Shown one piece after another: positions 1-7,065 of a stretch of DNA of 17,396 nt; position 1 is the first letter of the stretch; each line of letters starts with the position of its first letter. A program made the position numbers and the translations under genes. Where the stretch lies: the NCBI GenBank assembly GCA_036280655.1, contig DASUQI010000067.1, positions 1-17,396 of the forward strand, written 5' to 3'. The notes below the pieces were generated by a model that was given only the letters and a program-made list of their open reading frames with translations, ran no database searches and had not been told where the DNA came from. Source of the DNA: DASSJM01 sp036280655. Lineage in GTDB: Bacteria; Actinomycetota; UBA4738; HRBIN12.

Positions 1-64
1 GCTTGTCGACGACGCGGACCTTGGGCCGCTGCTCGTCGAGATCGCGCTCGTCGTGCTCGGTCAA
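1..64 (-). CDS. grpE: Probable GrpE, N-terminal fragment (cut by window edge)
   Basis: Only the first 21 codons lie in the window. A TTG at 64-62 overlaps the hsp20 stop codon (TTGA, four bases) and is preceded by a GAAGG ribosome-binding sequence. The peptide is acidic and then reads VRVVDK, which resembles the short conserved N-terminal segment of actinobacterial GrpE proteins just before the coiled coil. GrpE is the nucleotide exchange factor for DnaK, and a position downstream of dnaK fits the usual dnaK-grpE-dnaJ-hspR order. With so few residues, the call leans on context as much as on sequence. Another downstream heat-shock gene is the main alternative. Confidence 0.5.
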   Translation of the reverse strand, partial: MTEHDERDLDEQRPKVRVVDK

Positions 65-519
65 CGTTCTGCCTTCTTCTGGGCGCCGCCCTTGATCTGG
101 ATCCTCTTCGGCGTGGCCTTCTCGACCTTCGGAACCTCGATCGAGAGGACGCCGTCCTCGAAGCGCGCCTCCACCTTGGCGGCATCCACCTGCGGAGGCA
201 GGCTGACGGCTCGGCTGAACGAGCCGTACCGACGCTCGATCCGGTGGTAGCTCTCCTCGGTGACCTCCGACGCGAACTCCCGAGTACCACTCACGGTGAG
301 CGTCGAGTCCTCGACGGAGACCTCGACGTCGTCGGCCGCGATCCCCGGCAGCTCGACGGTGACGACGACCCTCTCGTCGGTCTCGTACACGTCCATCGCC
401 GGCATCCACGGCCCGTGGCGCTCGCGACCGAACGCGCGCTCGATCAGTCGGTCGAACCGGTCGTCGAGCAGCCGGATGTCCGGCAGCTGGTCGCCCCACA
501 ACATGATGCGATCCCTCAT
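61..519 (-). CDS. Hsp20 / alpha-crystallin family small heat shock protein
   Basis: This is a 152-residue ATP-independent holdase that would bind unfolding proteins and hand them to DnaK. The alpha-crystallin domain spans roughly residues 39-130. It includes the family signatures ELPGI (about 56-60), RRYGSFSRAVSLP in the middle strands, and the A-x-FEDGVLSIEVPK strand near the C-terminus. The N-terminal arm is short (about 38 residues) and the tail is basic (KKAER), a normal bacterial sHsp size. The ATG at 519-517 overlaps the dnaK stop as ATGA and has GGAGGAG just upstream, so translation is probably coupled to dnaK. A second ATG at 504 is possible but has no comparable ribosome-binding site. 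Its place between dnaK and the presumed grpE is unusual. Confidence 0.95.
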   Translation of the reverse strand: MRDRIMLWGDQLPDIRLLDDRFDRLIERAFGRERHGPWMPAMDVYETDERVVVTVELPGIAADDVEVSVEDSTLTVSGTREFASEVTEESYHRIERRYGSFSRAVSLPPQVDAAKVEARFEDGVLSIEVPKVEKATPKRIQIKGGAQKKAER

Positions 520-2396
520 CGCTCTCCTCCTTCGTCCACGATCTCGCCCTCGACCACGTCGTCCTCACCCCCGGCGCCGGACGGTCCGCTCGCATCACCC
601 GATGCCGCGCCTCCGGCAGCCGCCGACTGCTGCGCGGTCTGCTGGGCCTCCTGCGTCTGCTGGTACATCGACTGCCCGATCGCCTGGAACTTGCCCATCA
701 CGGCGTCGGTGCCGGCCTTGATCTTCTCGACGTCCTCGCCCTTCAGCGCCTCCTTGAGCTCGTCGTTCAGCTTCGTGAGCTCGGCGCGGTCGTTCTCCTG
801 CACCTTGTCGCCCCATTCCTCGAGCGACTTGTCGACCTGGTAGGCGATCTGGTCGCCCGCGTTGCGCGCCTCGGCCGCCTCGCGGCGGGTGTGGTCCTCG
901 GACGCGAACTTCTCGGCCTCGGCCACCATGCGGTCGATGTCCTCCTTGGACAGCGCCGTCCCGCCGGTGATCGTCATCGCCTGCTCCTTGCCGGTCGCCA
1001 TGTCCTTGGCGGAGACGTTCACGATCCCGTTCGCGTCGATGTCGAACGCCACCTCGATCTGCGGCATCCCGCGCGGCGCCGGCGGCAGGCCGGTCAGCAT
1101 GAACTTGCCGAGCGAACGCACCCCGGGCGAATAGACGGTCTCGGCCTCGCCCTGCAGGACGTGGATCTCGACGTTCGTCTGGTTGTCGTCCGCGGTCGTG
1201 AAGGTCTCCGACTTCCGGGTAGGGATCGTCGTGTTGCGCTCGATCAGCTTCGTGAAGATGCCGCCCTTGGTCTCGACGCCGAGCGTGAGCGGCGTGACGT
1301 CCAGGAGCAGGATGTCCTTGACGTCGCCCTTGAGGACCCCGGCCTGGATCGCAGCGCCGACAGCCACGACCTCGTCCGGGTTTACGCCCTTGTGCGGCTC
1401 CTTGCCTCCGGTGAGCTCCTTCACGAGCTCCTGGATCACCGGCATCCGCGTGGAACCGCCGACCATGATGATGTGGTCGATCGCGTCCACGCTTTTGCCC
1501 CAATCCTTCACCGCGAGCTCGAACGGCTCGCGGGTGCGTTGGACGAGGTCCTCGGTCATGCGCTCGAACTCGCTGCGCGTGAGCTTCATCTCCATGTGCA
1601 GGGGGCCGTCGGGGCCCCCCGAGATGAACGGGAGGTTGATCGTCGCCTCGGCGACCTGCGACAGCTCGATCTTCGCCTTCTCCGCGGCCTCCTTCAGCCG
1701 CTGCAGCGCCATGCGGTCCGCGCCGAGATCGATGCCGTAGTTGTTCCTGAACTCCTTGACCATCCAGTCGATGACGCGCTGGTCCCAGTCGTCGCCGCCG
1801 AGCTGCGTGTCGCCGTGGGTCGCCTTGACCTCGAACACGCCCTCGCCGATCTCGAGCAGCGACACGTCGAACGTCCCACCGCCGAGGTCGAACACGAGAA
1901 TCGTCTGGTCGTGCTGCTTGTCCAGGCCGTAGGCGAGCGCCGCGGCGGTCGGCTCGTTGATGATCCGCAGGACCTCGAGCCCCGCGATCTGCCCGGCCTC
2001 CTTCGTAGCCTGGCGCTGCGAGTCGTCGAAGTACGCGGGCACCGTCACGACCGCCTGGGTGACCGAGTCGCCGAGGTACGACTCAGCGTCGCGCTTCAGC
2101 TTGCCGAGGATCTGCGCCGAGATCTCCTGCGGCGTCCACTGCTTGGCGTCGACGTCGACGGACCACTCCTTCGACCCCATCTCGCGCTTGACCGACCGGA
2201 CCGTGCGGTCCGGGTTCGTGATGGCCTGCCGCTTGGCGACCTCGCCGACGAGGATCTCGCCGTTCTTGGAGAACCCGACCACCGAGGGGGTGGTGCGGGA
2301 GCCTTCGGCGTTCGGCACGACGGCCGGCTCGCCCGCCTCGAGCACCGCCACCACGGAGTTCGTCGTTCCCAGGTCGATCCCGACCGCTCGTGTCAT
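516..2396 (-). CDS. dnaK: Molecular chaperone DnaK (Hsp70)
   Basis: DnaK is the cytoplasmic ATP-driven Hsp70 that folds and refolds proteins with DnaJ and GrpE. The protein has 626 residues, a normal actinobacterial length. The nucleotide-binding domain shows GIDLGTTNS (about 6-14), IINEPTAAALAYGLDK and VFDLGGGTFDVS. The substrate-binding domain follows the linker region around DVTPLTLGVETKGG. The C-terminus is a glycine/alanine-rich stretch ending in an acidic EGEIVDE tail. The insert of about 23 residues found in the N-terminal lobe of proteobacterial DnaK is missing, as in Gram-positive bacteria. The ATG at 2396-2394 is preceded by a purine-rich GAAGGAAGGGG ribosome-binding site. It is the first gene of a dnaK-hsp20-grpE transcript. 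Confidence 0.98.
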   Translation of the reverse strand: MTRAVGIDLGTTNSVVAVLEAGEPAVVPNAEGSRTTPSVVGFSKNGEILVGEVAKRQAITNPDRTVRSVKREMGSKEWSVDVDAKQWTPQEISAQILGKLKRDAESYLGDSVTQAVVTVPAYFDDSQRQATKEAGQIAGLEVLRIINEPTAAALAYGLDKQHDQTILVFDLGGGTFDVSLLEIGEGVFEVKATHGDTQLGGDDWDQRVIDWMVKEFRNNYGIDLGADRMALQRLKEAAEKAKIELSQVAEATINLPFISGGPDGPLHMEMKLTRSEFERMTEDLVQRTREPFELAVKDWGKSVDAIDHIIMVGGSTRMPVIQELVKELTGGKEPHKGVNPDEVVAVGAAIQAGVLKGDVKDILLLDVTPLTLGVETKGGIFTKLIERNTTIPTRKSETFTTADDNQTNVEIHVLQGEAETVYSPGVRSLGKFMLTGLPPAPRGMPQIEVAFDIDANGIVNVSAKDMATGKEQAMTITGGTALSKEDIDRMVAEAEKFASEDHTRREAAEARNAGDQIAYQVDKSLEEWGDKVQENDRAELTKLNDELKEALKGEDVEKIKAGTDAVMGKFQAIGQSMYQQTQEAQQTAQQSAAAGGAASGDASGPSGAGGEDDVVEGEIVDEGGER

Positions 2397-2440
2397 CGTG
2401 TTGCCCCTTCCTTCTGTCAGTCGCGCTTCAGCGAAGCTGC

Positions 2441-2469
2441 ATGATAGAACCTGAGTGCCTCACTATCAA
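2441..2469 (-). promoter_or_regulatory. Sigma70-type promoter of the dnaK operon
   Basis: On the minus strand TTGATA (2469-2464) and TATCAT (2446-2441) are separated by exactly 17 bases. Each hexamer matches the vegetative consensus at five of six positions. The expected transcript start lies about 38 bases upstream of the dnaK ATG. No CIRCE element is visible, so HrcA control looks unlikely. Confidence 0.75.
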
Positions 2470-2470
2470 C
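2450..2470. promoter_or_regulatory. HAIR-like operator (possible HspR site)
   Basis: Read on the minus strand the site is GTTGATA-N7-ACTCAGG. The HAIR consensus bound by the actinobacterial repressor HspR is CTTGAGT-N7-ACTCAAG. Ten of the fourteen specified bases match and the spacing is exact. The site covers the -35 box and most of the promoter spacer, where a repressor would block RNA polymerase. HspR itself is not in the window; it usually follows grpE and dnaJ, beyond the left edge. Confidence 0.5.
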
Positions 2471-2537
2471 CCTGGGTGGCTCCGTGTCTATTCCTGAGCC
2501 GGTCGCGAAGCCTCGCGTCGTGCCTGGGGCCGCGGGG

Positions 2538-2543
2538 TATGCT
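2538..2543 (+). promoter_or_regulatory. Possible -10 box (TATGCT) for a leaderless EtfD-like mRNA
   Basis: TATGCT lies 7 bases before the ATG at 2551, the spacing expected if transcription starts at or next to the start codon. No ribosome-binding sequence precedes that ATG. No convincing -35 is visible, so this is a weak call. Confidence 0.3.
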
Positions 2544-2550
2544 CGCCCCG

Positions 2551-4542
2551 ATGCTCGTGCGGGCCGCGGTGCTCCTCCTGCTCGTGGGTGCGGCGTTCGC
2601 GCTCGCCGCACGCAGGGCCCGTGAGCTCACGCGGATGGTCCGGCTCGGCAGGCCGGTGGACCGGAGCGGCGACCTCTCCCGCAGGGCCGGCCGGGAGGCC
2701 ACCGAGGTCCTCGGGCAACGCAAGCTGCTGCAGCGGTTCGGCCCGGGGTTCATGCACGCCCTGATCTTCTGGGGCTTCCTGATCCTGCTGACGACGATCC
2801 TCGAGGTGGGGGGCCAGGTCGTGGACCCGGCTTTCGAGCTCCCGATCGTCGGCGGGACGGCGTGGCTGGGCTTCCTCCAGGACCTGCTCGCTCTCGGCGT
2901 CCTTTTCGGGATCGCGATCGCACTCACGATCCGCCTCGTCCAGCGGCCGGAGCGCTTCGTCGGCAGCCACGGCACCGACGCCTACCGGATCCTCGGCCTG
3001 ATCTTCTGGATCGTCGCGACGCTGTTCCTCGCGAGAGGTGCGCGGATCGCGCTCGGGTACGCGCCCGAGACCTGGTGGACGCCGGTCTCGACCACGGTGG
3101 CGGCCGGCCTCGGCTGGATGTCGGAGGGGGTGCAGCGGGCGACGATGTGGACCGCGCTCTGGGTCCACCTCCTGATCATCCTCGGGTTCCTCGTCTACCT
3201 CGGCTACTCGAAGCACCTGCACATCGCGACGAGCGCGATCAACGTCTGGCTCGCGAACACGCGACCGCGAGGCACGCTGGCGCCACTGAGGATCGATCTG
3301 GAGGCGGCCGACGGCGAGGTCTACCTCGGGGCGGCGACGATCGCCGACCTCACGAGGAAGGAGGCGTTGGACCTCTACGCGTGCACGGAGTGCGGGCGCT
3401 GCCAGTCGGCCTGCCCCGCCTGGAACACCGGCAAGCCCCTCTCGCCGAAGCTGCTCGTGATGAACCTGCGCGACCACCTGTTCGAGCAGGGGCCGCGGCT
3501 GCTCGAGGCCGCGCGGAACGGGGCGGAGGTCGAGCCCGTCCCGGTCGTGCCCGACGTCGTCGACGAGGAGGTGGTCTGGGCGTGCACGACGTGCGGCGCG
3601 TGCATGCAGGAGTGCCCCGTCGACATCGAGCACGTCGACACGATCGTCGACCTGCGACGGAACCTCGTGATGGCCGAGTCGCGGTTCCCCAGCGAGGCCG
3701 GCGCCATGCTGCGGAACCTCGAGAGCGCGAACAACCCGTGGGGCCTGGCGCAGTCCTCGCGCGCCGACTGGGCCGAGGGGCTCGGGGTCCGGGTGATCGA
3801 GGAAGGCGAGCGCGCCCCCGAGTACCTCTACTGGGTCGGATGCGCGGGTTCGTTCGACGACCGGGCGAAGGAGATCTCCCGGTCGGTGGTCCGGCTCCTC
3901 GACCGCGCGGGCGTATCGTTCGCGATCCTCGGGCCGAGGGAGCTGTGCACCGGCGATCCCGCCCGGCGGATCGGGAACGAGTACCTGTTCCAGACCCTCG
4001 CCGAGCAGAACGTCGAGACGCTCGCGGGCGCGGAGGTCACCACGGTGATCGCGAACTGCCCGCACTGCTTCAACACCCTGCGCAACGAGTACCCGGACTA
4101 CGGGGGACGCTTCGAGGTCGTCCACCACACGCAGCTGTTCGCGCGTCTGGTCGCCGAGGGGCGGCTGCGCCCGGGCGGCCGGCTCCAGGAGACGATCGCC
4201 TATCACGACCCGTGCTACCTCGGGCGCCACAACGACGTCTACCGCGACCCGCGCCGTGCCCTCGCCTCGATCCCGGGCGTCGACACGGTCGAGATGCCGA
4301 GGCACGGAGAGCGCGCGCTCTGCTGCGGCGCCGGAGGCGCTCGGATGTGGATGGAGGAGCGGATCGGCAAACGGATCAACCAGGAACGCGTCGAGGAGGC
4401 CGCCTCGACGGGCGCCGACACGATCGCCGTCTCGTGCCCGTATTGCCTGATCATGCTCGACGACGGCGCCCAGGCCCGCGCGGACGTCGGCCGCGTCGAG
4501 GATCTCGCTCAGATTCTCGACCGCTCGGCCGGAGCCCCCTAG
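2551..4542 (+). CDS. EtfD-like membrane Fe-S oxidoreductase (NarI-like domain fused to HdrD-like domains)
   Basis: The protein is about 663 residues. The first 230 or so contain roughly five hydrophobic segments resembling the nitrate reductase gamma (NarI) fold. Two [4Fe-4S] ferredoxin motifs follow: CTECGRCQSACP from about residue 278 and CTTCGACMQECP from about 345. Then come two cysteine-rich CCG domains like those of heterodisulfide reductase HdrD and GlpC. The second is complete (DPC, LCCGAGG, SCPYC); the first has CTG in place of the usual Cys-Cys. This architecture matches mycobacterial Rv0338c (EtfD), which passes electrons from electron-transferring flavoprotein to menaquinone during fatty-acid oxidation. 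No etfAB genes are nearby, so the partner is inferred. The start is uncertain: ATG 2551 suits a leaderless mRNA, ATG 2539 is in frame, and a longer form from 2455 would run through the dnaK promoter. Confidence 0.85.
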   Translation: MLVRAAVLLLLVGAAFALAARRARELTRMVRLGRPVDRSGDLSRRAGREATEVLGQRKLLQRFGPGFMHALIFWGFLILLTTILEVGGQVVDPAFELPIVGGTAWLGFLQDLLALGVLFGIAIALTIRLVQRPERFVGSHGTDAYRILGLIFWIVATLFLARGARIALGYAPETWWTPVSTTVAAGLGWMSEGVQRATMWTALWVHLLIILGFLVYLGYSKHLHIATSAINVWLANTRPRGTLAPLRIDLEAADGEVYLGAATIADLTRKEALDLYACTECGRCQSACPAWNTGKPLSPKLLVMNLRDHLFEQGPRLLEAARNGAEVEPVPVVPDVVDEEVVWACTTCGACMQECPVDIEHVDTIVDLRRNLVMAESRFPSEAGAMLRNLESANNPWGLAQSSRADWAEGLGVRVIEEGERAPEYLYWVGCAGSFDDRAKEISRSVVRLLDRAGVSFAILGPRELCTGDPARRIGNEYLFQTLAEQNVETLAGAEVTTVIANCPHCFNTLRNEYPDYGGRFEVVHHTQLFARLVAEGRLRPGGRLQETIAYHDPCYLGRHNDVYRDPRRALASIPGVDTVEMPRHGERALCCGAGGARMWMEERIGKRINQERVEEAASTGADTIAVSCPYCLIMLDDGAQARADVGRVEDLAQILDRSAGAP

Positions 4543-4729
4543 CCCCGGTCGCGCCCCGGCCACGCACGGCTCTGGGACCAACGTTCAAGGCGGCGCCCCG
4601 AACGACCGAAACGTGGTCTAGGACGAATGGACCAGCATCCGTCGAGCGAGGGATGCCGATCCGTGTGACCGGCACGCCACGCCGACGGGAGCTCACGGCG
4701 CGGGCACGCCGATCGAGGGACGGAGGACG

Positions 4730-5473
4730 GTGGAAACAGCGATGGGGCTTCGTGGCGGGCGGGAGACCCCGGTCCCGCCGGCCGAGGTCGTGCGCCCGCT
4801 CGTCGATCTCGAGCACGCCGTGCGGTCGACCACGCTCGCGCGCGCGGTCGAGACCGCCGCCGCGCCCGACCGGGCGATGCTCGCGTACGCGGTCCACGAC
4901 GGGCTCACGCAGGTCGTCACGGCGTCGGTGCTGGAGCTCGAGTCGCTCGCGCGCCGTGTCGACGTTGCACCGTCCGAGGTCGCCCGCGCCCTGCGCGAAG
5001 CGGTCGACGAGCTCCGCCGGGCGCTCGACGAGATCCGCGACGTGCTGACGACGCTCACCCCGTCCGAGCCCGTCACCGCAGAGTCCCTCAAGCAGACGCT
5101 CGACCGCGCGCTCGAACGGTGGCAGCTCCCCGCAACCTGGTCCGTCGAGGGCGACCTCACGTCGGTGCCCCAGGCGGTGCTCGACGTCGTGTCGTCCGTG
5201 GTCGGCGAGGCGGTGGCCAACGCTGCCAAGCACGCCCGGACGGACCGCGTAAGCGTCCGGGTCCGGGCGACCGACGGCTCGGTCGAGGTCAGGGTCGAGG
5301 ATCACGGGACGGGGTTCACGGTCGGCCCGGCGGCCGCCGGACACCTCGGCCTCCAGATGATGCACCGGCGCGTCGCCGAGGCGGACGGGACCCTGGACAT
5401 CGGTCCCGCCCCCGACGGCGGGACACTGGTCGTCGCCCGTCTCCCCATCAACGATCCCGGAGGTACTTCGTGA
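4730..5473 (+). CDS. Soluble NarL/DegS-type sensor histidine kinase
   Basis: A 247-residue kinase that would autophosphorylate and pass phosphate to the adjacent response regulator. The HisKA_3-type dimerisation helix carries the phospho-acceptor in VHDGLTQ (His56). The HATPase domain has an N box (GEAVANAAKHA, Asn164), a G1 box (EDHGTGF, Asp191) and a G2 box (GHLGLQM). No membrane segment or recognisable PAS, GAF or HAMP domain is present; only about 45 residues precede the kinase core. The signal must therefore be cytoplasmic or come from a partner. The GTG at 4730 follows GGAGGA very closely; ATG 4742 is an alternative start. The stop overlaps the next gene as GTGA. Confidence 0.9.
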   Translation: METAMGLRGGRETPVPPAEVVRPLVDLEHAVRSTTLARAVETAAAPDRAMLAYAVHDGLTQVVTASVLELESLARRVDVAPSEVARALREAVDELRRALDEIRDVLTTLTPSEPVTAESLKQTLDRALERWQLPATWSVEGDLTSVPQAVLDVVSSVVGEAVANAAKHARTDRVSVRVRATDGSVEVRVEDHGTGFTVGPAAAGHLGLQMMHRRVAEADGTLDIGPAPDGGTLVVARLPINDPGGTS

Positions 5474-6168
5474 AGGTCCTGATCGTCGACGATCATGAGC
5501 TCGTCAGGCGCGGGCTCGGCCACGTCGTCCGCGACTGCTTCCCCGACGCCGAGGTGGTCGAGGCGTCGAACGCGGCCTCGGCGCTCGAGCTGATGCCGCA
5601 CGACGTCGAGATCGCACTCGTCGACGTCCGCATGCCGGACTCGGACGGCCTCGAGCTACTCCACGAGCTGAAGACCCGGTGGCCCGACGTGCCGGTCATC
5701 ATGCTGACGTCGTTCGACCACGCCCACTACGTCCGCCGCGCTCTCTCCGAGGGCGCGGCCGGCTACATGCTGAAGGACGCGACCCCTGACGACCTCGAGC
5801 AGGCGATCAAGGTCGCGATCTCGGGAGGCGGCAACGTCCTGTCGCCCAAGGTGATCCAGAACCTGTTCGAGGCGACGGCGGCCGACCCATCGGCTCCCGA
5901 GGGATCGCGGGGTGCTCGTCCCGCCGGGGCGCTCACCCAACGGGAGACGGACATCCTCGCGCTGCTCGCCGAGGGCAAGAGCAACCGCGACATCTCGCGC
6001 GCGCTCTACCTGTCCGAGAAGACCGTCAAGGCCCACCTCGCGGCGATCTTCCGCAAGCTCGGCGTCACGAACCGGACCCAGGCCGCCATGGCGGCCGTCT
6101 CGATGGGTATCGGGCCGGACCTGCGCATGGTGGACACGGGCATACGAGGCATCGGCGGCGGGGGCTAG
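5470..6168 (+). CDS. NarL/FixJ-family response regulator (REC + LuxR HTH)
   Basis: A 232-residue DNA-binding response regulator. The receiver domain (about 1-120) has acidic residues Asp7 and Asp8, phospho-acceptor Asp52 in LVDVRMPD, Thr80 and Lys102. A linker rich in Ala, Pro and Ser leads to a LuxR-type helix-turn-helix (about 158-215) with LTQRETDIL, KSNRDISRALYLSEKTVK and a C-terminal KLGVTNRTQAA. The GTG start at 5470 overlaps the kinase stop by four bases and is preceded by GGAGG at 5459-5463, six bases away. Kinase and regulator are therefore a translationally coupled cognate pair. The C-terminus ends in a Gly-rich tail. The HTH resembles DevR/DosR by eye, but the target genes cannot be read from this window. 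Confidence 0.95.
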   Translation: MKVLIVDDHELVRRGLGHVVRDCFPDAEVVEASNAASALELMPHDVEIALVDVRMPDSDGLELLHELKTRWPDVPVIMLTSFDHAHYVRRALSEGAAGYMLKDATPDDLEQAIKVAISGGGNVLSPKVIQNLFEATAADPSAPEGSRGARPAGALTQRETDILALLAEGKSNRDISRALYLSEKTVKAHLAAIFRKLGVTNRTQAAMAAVSMGIGPDLRMVDTGIRGIGGGG

Positions 6169-6173
6169 CGATC

Positions 6174-6332
6174 GTGCGCGAGCCCGGCGGACGCTCGGTC
6201 GAACCCGACCCGGACGAACGCGACGAGCACGCCTACGAAGACACCTGGTACCGGGCGCTGAAGGCGCATTCGGACCACCTCCAGAAGGACCCGCCTTCGC
6301 CCGATGAGGACGACACGCCCGAAGACGGCTAG
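6174..6332 (+). CDS. Small acidic hypothetical protein (52 aa)
   Basis: A GTG-initiated ORF begins five bases after the response-regulator stop and could be translated by re-initiation. The product is strongly acidic, with runs such as DPDERDEH near the start and DEDDTPEDG at the end. A short central segment (YEDTWYRALKAHSDHL) could form an amphipathic helix. Most third codon positions are G or C, as in the neighbouring real genes. I recognise no family. It overlaps the 3' end of the convergent dcd gene by four bases. It could be an accessory of the two-component system, but nothing in the sequence shows that. Confidence 0.45.
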   Translation: MREPGGRSVEPDPDERDEHAYEDTWYRALKAHSDHLQKDPPSPDEDDTPEDG

Positions 6333-6901
6333 GTCTCGCCCTCGAACTCCTCGAAGAACCGGCTGGCGGTCGGACCGCGCTGCCCCTGGTACTTGGACCG
6401 CCGCTCGGCCGACCCGTACGGCACCTCCGCCGGCGTGCTGAGCCGGAAGAACGAGACCTGCCCGATCTTCATCCGCGGATAGATCGTGATCGGCAGGTTG
6501 GCGACGTTCGAGAGCTCGAGCGTGAGGTACCCGTCCCACCCCGGGTCGACGTATCCCGCCGTCGAGTGGATCAGCAGCCCGAGGCGGCCGAGGCTCGACT
6601 TGCCCTCCAGCCGCGCCACCGTGTCGTCGGGCAGACTGACGCGCTCGTAGGTGGACCCCAGCACGAACTCGCCTGGGTGCAGGATGAACGGCTCGTCGCC
6701 CTCGACCTCCACGAGCTCGGTGAGGTCCGGCATCTCTCGACGGACGTCGATGAACGGGTACCGCGAGTTCGCGAACACCCGGAACTGCCGGTCGACGTGC
6801 AGGTCCACCGAGGATGGCTGCACGCACCCGTCGTCGAACGGATCGATCTCGATCCGGCCGGCCGAGATCTCCTTGCGGATGTCGACGTCGGACAGGATCA
6901 T
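6329..6901 (-). CDS. dcd: dCTP deaminase, probably bifunctional dCTP deaminase/dUTPase
   Basis: This 190-residue enzyme makes dUMP precursors for thymidylate synthesis from dCTP. It has the same length as the mycobacterial Dcd and is very similar by eye: ILSDVDIRKEI at the N-terminus, PSSVDLHVD, HPGEFVLGSTYE, EGKSSLGRLGLLIHSTAG, the catalytic-glutamate strand YLTLELSN, and the C-terminal SKYQGQRGPTASR. Mycobacterial enzymes of this type both deaminate dCTP and hydrolyse dUTP; the dual activity here is inferred from that resemblance. The ATG at 6901-6899 has GGAGGAG about ten bases upstream. Upstream extensions of the reading frame run into the tRNA promoter region and are not supported. Confidence 0.96.
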   Translation of the reverse strand: MILSDVDIRKEISAGRIEIDPFDDGCVQPSSVDLHVDRQFRVFANSRYPFIDVRREMPDLTELVEVEGDEPFILHPGEFVLGSTYERVSLPDDTVARLEGKSSLGRLGLLIHSTAGYVDPGWDGYLTLELSNVANLPITIYPRMKIGQVSFFRLSTPAEVPYGSAERRSKYQGQRGPTASRFFEEFEGET

Positions 6902-6951
6902 CGCATCGGCGCTCCTCCGCGGGCTCGCGCCACGTCGCCCGGCCGGATGGC

Positions 6952-6957
6952 TAGACT
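6952..6957 (+). promoter_or_regulatory. Possible -10 box (TAGACT) for tRNA-Gly
   Basis: TAGACT matches the -10 consensus at four of six positions, including the key T, A and final T. It lies 29 bases before the mature tRNA 5' end. No good -35 is seen. The same bases read on the minus strand (TAGCCA, 6953-6948) could serve the divergent dcd gene, so the two transcripts may compete. Confidence 0.35.
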
Positions 6958-6986
6958 GTCTCCCGCTCGGCCCCCGGCCGAACAAC

Positions 6987-7057
6987 GCGGGCGTGGTTCA
7001 ATGGTAGAACGCAAGCTTCCCAAGCTTGAAACGGGGGTTCGATTCCCCTCGCCCGCT
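6987..7057 (+). tRNA. tRNA-Gly (anticodon CCC)
   Basis: A full cloverleaf can be folded. The 7-bp acceptor stem is GCGGGCG with CGCCCGC. The D arm is GTTC/GAAC around AATGGTA. The anticodon stem CAAGC/GCTTG encloses loop TTCCCAA, giving anticodon CCC, which reads GGG. The T arm has loop TTCGATT. The discriminator is T, as expected for tRNA-Gly. CCA is not encoded. The length of 71 bases is typical. Its 3' end lies eight bases from the convergent nth stop codon. Confidence 0.97.
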
Positions 7058-7065
7058 CGATCGCC

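Noticed and set aside
891..2444. 517-codon open frame antisense to dnaK
   Set aside because: Shadow of dnaK with no recognisable protein features, and it would run into the dnaK promoter.
2397..2470. CIRCE operator upstream of dnaK
   Set aside because: I looked for TTAGCACTC-N9-GAGTGCTAA and found nothing close; the inverted repeat there fits HAIR better.
2488..4581. 697-codon open frame antisense to the EtfD-like gene
   Set aside because: It is an Arg/Asp/Glu-rich low-complexity translation typical of GC-rich shadow frames. The plus-strand frame carries clear domains.
5119..5469. Long N-terminal extension of the response regulator
   Set aside because: It reads the kinase gene in the wrong frame. 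The receiver domain begins exactly at the GTG at 5470.
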